This document shows positions 32,969 to 41,161 of a stretch of DNA of 51,876 nt, piece by piece. The DNA lies in IMG/VR virus record IMGVR_UViG_3300035698_034991, positions 1-51,876 of that record. One strand, given 5' to 3'. The position numbers were made by a program, and so were the translations under genes. The notes beneath the pieces are model-generated. The model saw nothing but the letters and a program-made list of their open reading frames with translations, was not told the origin of the DNA and did no database searches. The stretch's first letter is position 1; each line of letters starts with the position of its first letter. Source of the stretch: a virus.

Positions 32969-33379
32969 ATGGAAGAAATCAGCAAAGAACTGGTAAAATA
33001 TCTAACCCCTTTGGGCAGCGTTGTCTATGTTCAGAATTCCGGGCGTGATCGACATCGTGGTACACAGCACATTGCGGTTGTTAGCGACGCAGCATTGGAG
33101 TTTTTTGAAAATGCTAATGGCAAAATTGTTACAATGGAAAAAGTAAAAGAGCTTGCTCAAAACCGTGAGCTGGGCGAAGCATTTCTAACAAACGGAGTCC
33201 AGGGCGTAGTTCTATCAAGCTTTCATGTTAAAAACTCCGAAAAACACAGCGAAGAGCTTGTTAAGAGTGGTGAGATTAAATCTGTTGATGAGGCAGCGCC
33301 TACTGTTTATTCGCTACTTTTTATGGATGACGTAATTGTAATCTCGGATATCAAACATTTTAATGTTCTGCAAAGCTAG
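32969..33379 (+). CDS. Unknown protein heading the replication operon
   Basis: This 136-aa protein is not recognised. It looks like a mixed alpha/beta domain with VVYVQNSGRDRHRGTQHI near the start and a YSLLFMDDVIVISD strand pair near the end. There is no membrane segment. AAACGAGGAAACA is a good ribosome-binding site. The primase gene begins 2 bp after its stop, so a role in replication is plausible by context only. Confidence 0.65.
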   Translation: MEEISKELVKYLTPLGSVVYVQNSGRDRHRGTQHIAVVSDAALEFFENANGKIVTMEKVKELAQNRELGEAFLTNGVQGVVLSSFHVKNSEKHSEELVKSGEIKSVDEAAPTVYSLLFMDDVIVISDIKHFNVLQS

Positions 33380-33381
33380 GT

Positions 33382-34395
33382 ATGAATCATTACACCGAAG
33401 GAAAATTTATTTCTTTCATCAAGAAAGTTTTTCATGATACCAAACTCGATGGCCGAGGCAATAACATTATGGTTGTATGCCCAATGTGTCAGTCATTTAA
33501 GGGTACAGGTTATTCAAAACAAAAGTTGTCAATCAAAACAAGCAAGCCATTCATAGTCCATTGCTGGGTCTGCGGTTATAAAAATAAGGATGTGTATAAA
33601 ATCATTCGAAAATGGTTTCCTGATTTCTTAAATGAATATAAGACCAATTTCCTAGATGCAGAAGAGATCATAACGGTAGAAAAAGAAACCAAAAAAACTT
33701 TCGAGCCTGTAAAGCTACCAGCAGGTTTTAAAATGCTTGGCTCCGAATTGGATGGGTTCGACGATCTTGGTAAGTTTAGAGCAAAATATTACCAAGGTTG
33801 TTTAGATTATTTAAAATCTCGTGGTATAAAAAATAAAAGTGAATTGTGGTATTGGAAATTTGGCGCAACGTTGAATTATAAAGAAGGATGCAGGGACCGA
33901 ATAATAATTCCTTCGTTTGATATAGATGGCAAACTTTCTTATTGGACTGGTAGGTCTCTTGATGAAAAGAGCAAAAGGAGATATAAAAATCCTATTTGTG
34001 ATCGAAGAAATGTTATATTTAATGAAATTAATGTTGATTGGAGCAGCCCTCTGACTTTGGTTGAAGGCCCATTTGACCTTATAAAATGTAATCAAAATGC
34101 AACCTGCCTGCTCGGGTCGGAGCTGACGCTAGAATATACCTTAATGCAAAAAATTATAATGAACAAAACTCCGGTAGTTTTGGCTTTTGATCCTGAAAAA
34201 AAAGCACAAAACAAACAGCTTTATCTTGCAAAAAGGTTTTCCGAGTTCGACGTTGATGTAAAAATTGTTGAATATAAAAACAAAGACAGGGACGTTGGCG
34301 ACCTGTGTCAAAATGAGTTTAATGATCTGCTAGAATCAGCTAAGGTATATTCAGCGAGTTATCGCCTACGAAGAAAAATTGCTTCAATAGTATAA
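33382..34395 (+). CDS. DnaG-type DNA primase (zinc finger plus Toprim)
   Basis: This is a 337-aa protein. A CHC2-like zinc finger uses C33-x2-C36 and HC61-x2-C64 (CPMC, HCWVC). The Toprim core shows LVEGPFDL near 225-232 and an AFDPE strand near 270, followed by a KDRDVGDL acidic site. It is shorter than bacterial DnaG and lacks a helicase-binding domain, as in phage T4 gp61-like enzymes. It makes RNA primers for lagging-strand synthesis. It is co-transcribed with the Mre11-Rad50 fusion. Confidence 0.85.
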   Translation: MNHYTEGKFISFIKKVFHDTKLDGRGNNIMVVCPMCQSFKGTGYSKQKLSIKTSKPFIVHCWVCGYKNKDVYKIIRKWFPDFLNEYKTNFLDAEEIITVEKETKKTFEPVKLPAGFKMLGSELDGFDDLGKFRAKYYQGCLDYLKSRGIKNKSELWYWKFGATLNYKEGCRDRIIIPSFDIDGKLSYWTGRSLDEKSKRRYKNPICDRRNVIFNEINVDWSSPLTLVEGPFDLIKCNQNATCLLGSELTLEYTLMQKIIMNKTPVVLAFDPEKKAQNKQLYLAKRFSEFDVDVKIVEYKNKDRDVGDLCQNEFNDLLESAKVYSASYRLRRKIASIV

Positions 34396-34398
34396 AAA

Positions 34399-34605
34399 AT
34401 GATAAAAAATATAAAAATACCAATACCAGCCGAACATCTCCGTCGACTGTATTCGACGGAGCGTAAAAGTACGACCGAAATAGCTAAAATGTTCGTGCGC
34501 TCAAGTGTAACAATTTCTTCAAGACTAAAAGAGAACGGTGTTGCCATCAGAACACCCTTGGAGAGAAAAACTGGAAAGCTATTGAAAGAAATGAACACCG
34601 TATGA
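34399..34605 (+). CDS. Small helix-turn-helix protein
   Basis: This is a 68-aa protein. Residues about 14-50 form an HTH-like pattern (LRRLYSTERKSTTEIAKMF, then SSVTISSRLKENG) seen in small phage DNA-binding proteins. The rest is basic. Its stop overlaps the start of the Mre11-Rad50 gene by 4 bp. Regulation of its own operon is a reasonable inference. Confidence 0.65.
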   Translation: MIKNIKIPIPAEHLRRLYSTERKSTTEIAKMFVRSSVTISSRLKENGVAIRTPLERKTGKLLKEMNTV

Positions 34606-37600
34606 AGATTTGTCAAATTAGTGATATACATTGGCGAGGTATTAGTCGCCACGGAGAATACACAAAAGCCTTTGAACAACTTTTTAAGGATTTGCGTGAG
34701 ATTAAGCCAGATATTATTGTTAACTGCGGCGACACTTTCCATACAAAAACGCAGGGAATCTCACCGGAAATCGTTGAAAGGTTATCTTGGATGTTTCGTG
34801 GGTTGGCAGAAATTGCTCCCACGTATTCAATCCTTGGAAATCACGATGGTAACCTCACCAATCTAGGCCGCCAAGATATAATCACGCCGATTCATACTGC
34901 AATCGCACACCCAAATGCCAGAATTCTTCGGAAATCTGAAATGTTTAAAATCGAAGAATTTCCCTTCGATGCTTACTTCGGAGTCTTCTCACCATTTGAC
35001 AAGAAAAATTGGGACAAACTAAAGCCAATTAAGGGTGCTTTAAATATCGCCTTATTCCATGGTGCAGTTCAAAGTACAAAATTTGAAAATAACTTTGCCC
35101 TTCCGTTGGAAAACTGCGAGGCAAAGATAAAAGACTTTAATGGTTTTGATTTTACTTTTCTAGGAGATATTCACAATCAACAATTTCTTGCCGGGCGACC
35201 GGATAAGAATGGTGAAGAAAAGCCTTGTATGGGTTACCCAGGCTCACTAATTCAACAAAACTTTGGTGAAGGGGAAACAAAAGGCTACCTCGTCTGGGAC
35301 ATTAAATCAAAGGAAGATTGGGATGTTAAGTTTAAGGAACTGGAAAACTTTAGTCCGTTTTTAACCGTCGGTTGGGAAGGTACCGCTGAGGCCACGGTTG
35401 GTAAAATCATCGAAAGCCGGGGAACGAAGGCTTTCTTTCCTGGTTCGAGATTCAGGGTTTCTTCATCCTACGCAATTCCCAGTCCGCAATTGCGCAAGCT
35501 AACTCACAGCCTAAAAGAGACGCATAAGGCAGCTGAGGTTACCTTTAAATACGATTTAGTTTCTAGGATGGATCATATTGAATCCAATAACCTAAAAATA
35601 TCTAAAAAGGGCCTCAAGCAAGACCCGGATGCTATTGTTGGGTTGTACCTTGAGTACATAAAAGCCCATGCTTCAAATTATAATTTTGATACCGCACAAC
35701 TCGACGAAGCAGAAGCAATAATTCGAGGTCATGTAGCAAAAACGGCATTCCACAGTGACGATCCACCGCTAGGAGAAAAGAAGTGGGTAATCAAGTCAAT
35801 GGAGTTTGATAATCTGTTTCGCTATGGAGAAAACAACAAAATAGATTTTACAGACCTGGAAGGTGTTGTTGGAATCTTCGGCGCCAATAAATTAGGCAAA
35901 TCCTCTATTGTCGGAGCACTTATGTTTATATTGTTCAACACGACAGATCGGGGACCACGTAAAAATGCTCACATTATTAACGCAAATAAATCATATGGCA
36001 AGGGCTCGGTTCGCCTTTCGTTGGACGATGTAGAATATATTATTGAGCGTCGAACAGAACGTGTTATTCCTAAAAAAACATCCACAAAAGTTCCAAATGA
36101 CAAAACCACCACGTCTGTAGATTTTTGGAAAGTTGCCTGGGATGAGGCAGAAGGATGTGAGAAAAGAATACCAATGAACTCGATTAGCCGAGACGATACT
36201 GACAAGGAAATTCGCAAGCTCATCGGAACGGCGAGCGACTTTCTAATGACGGCGTTTTCCTCGCAAGGTTCGATAGACTCGTTTATTAAAGAAGGGCCAA
36301 CAGAAAGGAAGAAAATTCTTTCGAGGTTCTTAGAGTTGGATATTTTTGAAAAACTCTATTATCTTTGTAAAGAAGACTATAATGTTCTAAATGCCAAAGG
36401 CAAGGCATTGTCACCAGAGTCAATAAAGCAGATTGCCGAAACCGCCCGGACACAAATAATCAAACATGAGACCGACCTTAGCGTACTGGGTGAAAAAATT
36501 GAAAAAGCTCGTGGTAAAAAGGACGAATACAAACTGTGGATGATGCAACATGAGCAAAATGCGGCCAATGTTGATCTGGCACATCTCAACAAGGCCAAGG
36601 CTAAGATAAAGTCTTTAGAAGAAGACCACGAAAATAAAAAGAATGAACTCGAAGAAATCCGAAGCGAAATTTTGGAGATTGGCGAAAGGCTAAAAACTAC
36701 AAAGTCGGATAAATCGAAAATTGATATTGAAAATCTAAAAAGTGATTTGACGAAGTTCGAATCGCTGAAGTCAGCAGTCAATGATCTTAGGCATGAATTA
36801 AATTCCGAGGAGTTGCTGCTCCAAAACCAAAAGAAAAACATTAAAAAACTAACAGTTGTTCCTTGTGGGGATGAATTTCCGAGCTGCCACTATATTAAAG
36901 ATGCACACCGTGATAAGAAAAAAAGTGCAAAGCAGGAGGAGTTAGTTAATAAGCTAAGTGAGCAGTACCAAAACAACGAAAAATCCCTTGAAAAGTATGT
37001 CTCAAAAAATATCAAAGAAAACATTGAGAAATACAACAAACTAGAAAAAGAAAAATATGTTCTCGAATCAAAGCTTGCGTCGCTGCGAATTGGTAGAGAT
37101 AATATTCGTGCGCAGATTACAATCACCAAGGCCGAGGTCGTCAAGCTCAAAAAAGATCTGGCAGCACTTCAAAAAACTGTTGATGTATTGGAGGGTGAGG
37201 AATTCGAAAGAAAGAAGGCGTCGATCACCCAGGTTCGAAGCTCAATACAAGACCTTGAAAATAAAAAACAGAAGATTTGGGTTGACCTTGGCGGCAAAAA
37301 AGAACAACTTAAACAATTTTTGGAAGAAGAAAAAGAAACAAAGTCTATTCTTAAAAAACTAAAGATTTATGATTCAATCTCTTCGGCTTTTTCGAAAACC
37401 GGGATTCCTGCAATGGTTTTGAAATCACAGCTGCCAGCGATTAATCAAGAGCTAGAAAAAATACTTGACAGCGTTGTTGATTTTAGAATTGACCTTGAAA
37501 CCGATGTAAGTTCAAATGTTATGGACGTTTATATCAAAGACGGACATAGCAGCAGAATAATTGAGTTGGCTTCTGGAATGGAAAAAACTATTGCCAGCAT

Positions 37601-37841
37601 GGCTTTGAGAGTTGCACTAATCAACTTATCATCTTTGCCTAAATCTGATATACTAATTTTAGATGAAGGTTTCGGCGCACTTGATGAAGAAAATATGCAA
37701 AGCTGTATGGAAATACTTTCTTTTTTGAGAGGTTATTTCAAAACAATATTGGTAATCTCGCATATCACAGCCGTTAAAGAGGTAGCTGATAGAATTATTG
37801 AAATTAAAAACACTGGAGTAGAGTCCAGCGTTTACGTCTAA
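34602..37841 (+). CDS. Single-chain Mre11-Rad50 (SbcD-SbcC / gp47-gp46) fusion nuclease
   Basis: This is a 1079-aa protein. The N-terminal ~330 residues are a complete Mre11/SbcD phosphoesterase: SDIHW, NCGDTFH, LGNHDG, LFHGAV and FLGDIHNQ. The Rad50/SbcC part follows. Walker A GANKLGKSS lies near 428-436, the Q-loop FSSQGS next, and long coiled coil from 590-940 carries a CGDEFPSC hook near 755. The signature ELASGMEKT lies near 988, Walker B ILILDEGFGALD near 1018, and the H-loop VISH after it. T4 and bacteria encode these as two proteins. It should process DNA ends for recombination-dependent replication. The start overlaps the HTH gene by 4 bp. Confidence 0.93.
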   Translation: MKICQISDIHWRGISRHGEYTKAFEQLFKDLREIKPDIIVNCGDTFHTKTQGISPEIVERLSWMFRGLAEIAPTYSILGNHDGNLTNLGRQDIITPIHTAIAHPNARILRKSEMFKIEEFPFDAYFGVFSPFDKKNWDKLKPIKGALNIALFHGAVQSTKFENNFALPLENCEAKIKDFNGFDFTFLGDIHNQQFLAGRPDKNGEEKPCMGYPGSLIQQNFGEGETKGYLVWDIKSKEDWDVKFKELENFSPFLTVGWEGTAEATVGKIIESRGTKAFFPGSRFRVSSSYAIPSPQLRKLTHSLKETHKAAEVTFKYDLVSRMDHIESNNLKISKKGLKQDPDAIVGLYLEYIKAHASNYNFDTAQLDEAEAIIRGHVAKTAFHSDDPPLGEKKWVIKSMEFDNLFRYGENNKIDFTDLEGVVGIFGANKLGKSSIVGALMFILFNTTDRGPRKNAHIINANKSYGKGSVRLSLDDVEYIIERRTERVIPKKTSTKVPNDKTTTSVDFWKVAWDEAEGCEKRIPMNSISRDDTDKEIRKLIGTASDFLMTAFSSQGSIDSFIKEGPTERKKILSRFLELDIFEKLYYLCKEDYNVLNAKGKALSPESIKQIAETARTQIIKHETDLSVLGEKIEKARGKKDEYKLWMMQHEQNAANVDLAHLNKAKAKIKSLEEDHENKKNELEEIRSEILEIGERLKTTKSDKSKIDIENLKSDLTKFESLKSAVNDLRHELNSEELLLQNQKKNIKKLTVVPCGDEFPSCHYIKDAHRDKKKSAKQEELVNKLSEQYQNNEKSLEKYVSKNIKENIEKYNKLEKEKYVLESKLASLRIGRDNIRAQITITKAEVVKLKKDLAALQKTVDVLEGEEFERKKASITQVRSSIQDLENKKQKIWVDLGGKKEQLKQFLEEEKETKSILKKLKIYDSISSAFSKTGIPAMVLKSQLPAINQELEKILDSVVDFRIDLETDVSSNVMDVYIKDGHSSRIIELASGMEKTIASMALRVALINLSSLPKSDILILDEGFGALDEENMQSCMEILSFLRGYFKTILVISHITAVKEVADRIIEIKNTGVESSVYV

Positions 37842-37885
37842 GACCTGCAAATAAAATAAAAAGAATCTAAACTAAAAGGTAAAGA

Positions 37886-38365
37886 ATGAACAAAGAACAC
37901 GATTATCATAAGGAAGAAGTCTTCGAACGCCCAATCGAGGCCGGACATACTTCACAGCTGCCACAGCATGTTGAACCAGAAGATCAAGATCCTACCCTGT
38001 CTGACAACTTTGAGTTGATAGCTCCAGGTTTGGATGTTCAACCGAGGAGCATTGTGCTTCCTAAATTCGTTTTCAACAATGGGTTAGGATACAAAGAAAA
38101 AGGCCTCCTGCTCCTCGGTTATGAGGCCGATCACATGAGCCAAATTTATTCAAAAATCTTAAAAGCTGCCAATGATGGTTTCAAGAAATTTGAAATAGCA
38201 TTCAAGGATTTGGAAACCAACAAAGTTGTTTCGGTGTGGAAGTTTTATGACGCACGGATTCATGCGGTTGATTTCGGGTTTGTTGCAACGGAAAAGGCCG
38301 AGCATGGCGAGCTTGCTGTTGAGGTCGACTATAGGCATTTGGAAATTGATGGGACGGGACTGTAA
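37886..38365 (+). CDS. Unknown phage protein
   Basis: This is a 159-aa protein. The first 55 residues are acidic and polar (His, Glu, Gln) and probably disordered. The rest resembles a compact alpha/beta domain with LLLLGYEADHMSQIYSKIL and a FGFVATEKAEHGELAVEVDY ending. It is not recognised. AAAAGGTAAAGA precedes the ATG. It overlaps the next gene by 17 bp. Confidence 0.65.
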   Translation: MNKEHDYHKEEVFERPIEAGHTSQLPQHVEPEDQDPTLSDNFELIAPGLDVQPRSIVLPKFVFNNGLGYKEKGLLLLGYEADHMSQIYSKILKAANDGFKKFEIAFKDLETNKVVSVWKFYDARIHAVDFGFVATEKAEHGELAVEVDYRHLEIDGTGL

Positions 38366-38684
38366 AGTCAAACCAGGCGTTCTTGCTGTCTCCAGAGGGT
38401 TTGTTTGCACGGCAATTCCTTTCAATTATTCAAATGAACAAAACAATCCTTTTGAGAATAGAAAAACATTGAGAGAACTTTTCGTTGAAGAAGGGGAGGT
38501 AATATTTTTACTTTCTGAAGATTTAATTCTGAACGCTCTTGCCGCAGATGGCCGCAAAGAGGACTGGCACATAGTAAATTTCCTAAAAGGCACTACACCT
38601 TGTTTTATTTATAGCACCCTGCCCCCGAGTAGTTATTTCGAAATTGTTGATAACTGTGAAAAATACAAACAATACATTCGCTGA
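38349..38684 (+). CDS. Unknown small beta protein
   Basis: This is a 111-aa protein. ATG 38349 overlaps the preceding gene by 17 bp; an earlier in-frame start would overlap by 140 bp and is rejected. It opens with KVKPGVLAV and carries an EEGEVIFLLSED stretch, the same PGxL...EGxxFxL layout as proteins at 49510 and 49914. This suggests a dispersed family of small barrels. Function unknown. Confidence 0.6.
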   Translation: MGRDCKVKPGVLAVSRGFVCTAIPFNYSNEQNNPFENRKTLRELFVEEGEVIFLLSEDLILNALAADGRKEDWHIVNFLKGTTPCFIYSTLPPSSYFEIVDNCEKYKQYIR

Positions 38685-38982
38685 AATCAACCCTGATGTT
38701 GTTTTGCATAAAGGGATGTTAATAAAAATCAGCATGCATGGTTGCAAGAAATACAATACTTTTATTTGGGCCAAGCGCCCACATAAAAGCGACGCCCTGT
38801 GGTTTGACTACGAGCAGATTTATCTTTTAGTAAAAAAGACTTTTGTAAAACATTTTACGCCGATGCTGGCAGGTTCCTCGACGTGGTTTGATTGCAATTT
38901 GCAACTTCTAGGGAATACAGAAATTTTTGAAATTTCTTTTAATGCAGATGACCCAATGAACATTATCGAAATTATCAAATAG
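38656..38982 (+). CDS. Unknown small protein
   Basis: This is a 108-aa protein. The GTG at 38656 is chosen with low certainty (TTG 38644 or 38647 are possible), and all overlap the preceding gene. HKGMLIKISMHG near the start and two Trp-containing strands (FIWAKRP, LWFDYEQIY) suggest a small beta domain related in layout to the preceding protein. The next promoter begins 1 bp after its stop. Confidence 0.55.
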   Translation: MKNTNNTFAEINPDVVLHKGMLIKISMHGCKKYNTFIWAKRPHKSDALWFDYEQIYLLVKKTFVKHFTPMLAGSSTWFDCNLQLLGNTEIFEISFNADDPMNIIEIIK

Positions 38983-38983
38983 A

Positions 38984-39013
38984 GTTTACAATTCAAACAC
39001 TTGATGCTATCTT
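38984..39013 (+). promoter_or_regulatory. Early-type promoter
   Basis: GTTTACAA at 38984-38991 and TATCTT at 39008-39013 follow the 24-bp rule. GTTTAC is the exact -35 core of T4 early promoters. It drives the 105-aa gene at 39068. Confidence 0.65.
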
Positions 39014-39067
39014 AAATAAATAGTTCGCATGTCACGGTAGGCAGAAAATTCTAAGGAAGGTAATATA

Positions 39068-39385
39068 ATGAGCGATGAGCAAGATAAAAACAATGACAGT
39101 AAAGTCTCCCGACATAAACGGAGGACGGAAAGAAACAAGACTAGGACTATGAAACACATATATAAATTGCTTGACTTGTATGAGAAGGGTGTACTCCAGG
39201 GCTATACCCACTCCAGTTGGAATGAACTCGCTGCGGTGTTCCGTCAATTGTCGCCTTTTCTTGAACCAGAGGAACATCAAATGCTTGGCAGTCTTTGGTC
39301 GACGACCTGGATGGAACCAGCAAACCTGGACCAAACGACCGAGGCGGTCGCCTCGATTAAAGATAGGTTGGAATATAGAAATTAA
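39068..39385 (+). CDS. Unknown 105-aa protein
   Basis: The first 30 residues are highly charged (Asp/Lys/Arg). The rest is helical with HIYKLLDLYEKGVLQGYTHS and an EPEEHQMLGSLWS segment. It is not recognised. AAGGAAGGTAATATA is the ribosome-binding region. It is a single-gene unit between a promoter and a terminator, which suggests a strongly expressed early product; that is inference. Confidence 0.65.
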   Translation: MSDEQDKNNDSKVSRHKRRTERNKTRTMKHIYKLLDLYEKGVLQGYTHSSWNELAAVFRQLSPFLEPEEHQMLGSLWSTTWMEPANLDQTTEAVASIKDRLEYRN

Positions 39386-39427
39386 ACGATAGGCCTTCCC
39401 TTCTATCGTTGCTCGACCTCCGTCGAG
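39385..39427 (+). other. Two consecutive hairpins after the 105-aa gene
   Basis: AACGATAG (39385-39392) pairs with CTATCGTT (39403-39410), and CTCGAC (39412-39417) pairs with GTCGAG (39422-39427). Neither has a T-run. They stand in series before the terminator at 39431 and may protect the 3' end of the transcript. Confidence 0.65.
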
Positions 39428-39430
39428 TTG

Positions 39431-39466
39431 AACCCTGCCAGTACCCTACCCTGGCAGGGTTTTATT
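39431..39466 (+). terminator. Strong rho-independent terminator
   Basis: AACCCTGCCAG at 39431-39441 and CTGGCAGGGTT at 39451-39461 form an 11-bp GC-rich stem followed by TTATT. The next promoter starts at 39470, so the units are cleanly separated. Confidence 0.93.
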
Positions 39467-39469
39467 ATG

Positions 39470-39499
39470 GTTTATTTGCCATGTTTATTGTGTTATGAT
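39470..39499 (+). promoter_or_regulatory. Early-type promoter for the deaminase operon
   Basis: GTTTATTT at 39470-39477 and TATGAT at 39494-39499 follow the 24-bp rule. They lie directly behind the terminator and 27 bp before the deaminase ATG. Confidence 0.7.
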
Positions 39500-39525
39500 A
39501 TAGTATAGTACCCAGCCAGGAAAGC

Positions 39526-39984
39526 ATGATAAAGCATCTAAAAAACGCACGTAAATTTGCCCACGAATACAACTTTGATTCTGGGCTGGAATATAATTTA
39601 TGTGCAATCATCGTTAAGGGTGGAAACATTTTAAGTGTTGGGCATAACAAAAGATCTACAAACGCATTTGTTGAGCACTTTGCAGACTTGGCCCGAGGCG
39701 AAAGAGATTGCTGCTTGTCAGCACACGCAGAACTCGACGCAATTTGTGCGGCACGAACAAAAAATGATTTGCGAAAATCAAAAATATATGTTACCAGAAT
39801 TAAATCTTCAGGAGAACTTGGGATGGCTCGGCCTTGTCCAATTTGCGAACTTGCAATAAAAAGCTATGGAATCAAACGGGCATATTACACGATTGATAAT
39901 TTTCATTATGGGGTAACGAGGCCGGGAAACCTCGAAGAGACTAAAGACCAAATTATTAGACACAAATTTCAAGATCAACTTTAA
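39526..39984 (+). CDS. Cytidine/dCMP deaminase-like zinc enzyme
   Basis: This 152-aa protein has the deaminase zinc site. H67-A-E69 supplies a ligand and the proton shuttle, and PCPIC supplies C104 and C107. The spacing and length fit dCMP or cytidine deaminases, which feed dUMP to thymidylate synthesis. RNA-editing or tRNA adenosine deaminases share the site and cannot be excluded. CAGGAAAG is the ribosome-binding site. It is followed by AlkB and UvdE genes, a DNA metabolism and repair context. Confidence 0.82.
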   Translation: MIKHLKNARKFAHEYNFDSGLEYNLCAIIVKGGNILSVGHNKRSTNAFVEHFADLARGERDCCLSAHAELDAICAARTKNDLRKSKIYVTRIKSSGELGMARPCPICELAIKSYGIKRAYYTIDNFHYGVTRPGNLEETKDQIIRHKFQDQL

Positions 39985-40002
39985 AATAACGAAGGATAGA
40001 AA

Positions 40003-40155
40003 ATGAACAACCGTAATAAAATTTCCGATAGCCTAATATCAATTGGGGACTTCATGTTTCGACTGTCAGTTTGGATGGCTGTTTTCTGTGTGCTAGGCTT
40101 TGCATCTATAATCGGAGCAACTTGCATCCTCGTCGAGCTATTGTCAGCCCTTTGA
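40003..40155 (+). CDS. Small single-pass membrane protein
   Basis: This 50-aa protein starts with ATG 40003 preceded by GAAGGA. A polar N-terminus of about 20 residues is followed by a continuous hydrophobic helix (about 22-46) to the C-terminus. Nothing more specific can be said. It lies between the deaminase and AlkB genes in the same unit. Confidence 0.6.
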   Translation: MNNRNKISDSLISIGDFMFRLSVWMAVFCVLGFASIIGATCILVELLSAL

Positions 40156-40184
40156 AGACCGTTTGATGTGTGGGGAAATACAAT

Positions 40185-40790
40185 ATGAAACTCATAGACC
40201 TGGAAAATGATTGTTGGATATGCTTCGCCGCAGGCTTTTTTAAGGACGAAAAGCTATTGAGTCAGGTTTATAAAGACAGCGTAAAAGATCTAAGCCAGCA
40301 AGAGCTTTTTTTCTACGGGAAGAAAATATTAATGCCAAGACTGACGGCATGGTATGGTGAAAAAGAATATAAATATTCTGGAACTGTCAATGTCCCGAAA
40401 AAGATGCCACCATCAATTCTAAAAATTAGAAATGAAATTGAAAATTCATTTTCGCACCTCCCTGGCTTTGGACAAGAAAAGCCTGTCTTAAATTCAGTTT
40501 TATGCAATTATTATAGAGATGGGGGTGACAGTATAAATTGGCATTCGGACGACGAAAGCATGCTTGGACCAACTGAAAAAAACGTATTGATCGCCTCGGT
40601 CACTTTTGGGTACGAGAGAAGGTTTATTCTAAAAAACAAACAAACAAAGCAAAAAATGACGATTATGTTAGGACAAGGTGACGTATTGGTCATGGGCGGT
40701 CAGGCCCAGAAGTATTGGGTTCATAAAATCCCAAAGACATCCAAGGCGACGGAGCCAAGATTAAATCTAACATTTAGGGTTATAAAATAG
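40185..40790 (+). CDS. alkB: AlkB-like Fe(II)/2-oxoglutarate dioxygenase
   Basis: This is a 201-aa protein. ATG 40185 has a GGGGA upstream; GTG 40170 is the alternative. Iron ligands are H120 and D122 in NWHSDDE and H180 in WVHKIP. R192 in PRLNLTFR binds 2-oxoglutarate. These match AlkB/ALKBH2 enzymes, which oxidatively remove alkyl groups from bases in DNA or RNA. The substrate-recognition region YSG...P resembles ALKBH2/3. With the UV endonuclease nearby, repair of the phage genome is likely; RNA demethylation is also possible given the RNA-repair genes. Confidence 0.9.
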   Translation: MKLIDLENDCWICFAAGFFKDEKLLSQVYKDSVKDLSQQELFFYGKKILMPRLTAWYGEKEYKYSGTVNVPKKMPPSILKIRNEIENSFSHLPGFGQEKPVLNSVLCNYYRDGGDSINWHSDDESMLGPTEKNVLIASVTFGYERRFILKNKQTKQKMTIMLGQGDVLVMGGQAQKYWVHKIPKTSKATEPRLNLTFRVIK

Positions 40791-40800
40791 GAGATGGGAA

Positions 40801-41091
40801 ATGTTTGAGCCGTTTAAAAAGAAAGAGAAAATGACAAAACGGATTACACTGCCGAAAGTCGAGCGATGCCGGACGAAACATGCAACAATCAAAAATGAAC
40901 ATAACCCAGGTAGTTTATCCGCTCTTGTCCTCGGCTGCAAATGCCCGGTAATTGATAATCATCACGGTGACGGATACCGCCATTGGCCAGGAAAGCCAGA
41001 AAAAGAACGAGTCTGGGCTATTTCCGGTAATTGTGCAATGCATGGAGAAGTAGGCCGGTATAAAGAGCTTAGGGAAATACTAGGGGAATGA
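40801..41091 (+). CDS. Unknown small Cys/His-rich protein
   Basis: This is a 96-aa protein. A conserved-looking phage segment, LGCKCPVIDNHHGDGY, and a later NCAMHG supply Cys and His residues that could bind one zinc. The N-terminus is Lys-rich. Similar short phage proteins exist, but I know no function. GGAG lies 10 bp before the ATG. Confidence 0.65.
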   Translation: MFEPFKKKEKMTKRITLPKVERCRTKHATIKNEHNPGSLSALVLGCKCPVIDNHHGDGYRHWPGKPEKERVWAISGNCAMHGEVGRYKELREILGE

Positions 41092-41110
41092 TATTAGAAG
41101 AATATTGGTT

Positions 41111-41140
41111 GTTTATATATGGCAAAAAATATGATATTCT
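41111..41140 (+). promoter_or_regulatory. Early-type promoter for the UvdE / IF-1 operon
   Basis: GTTTATAT at 41111-41118 and TATTCT at 41135-41140 follow the 24-bp rule. AAAGGTTGG then precedes the ATG at 41162. Confidence 0.7.
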
Positions 41141-41161
41141 ATTATAAAGGTTGGTAAAATA

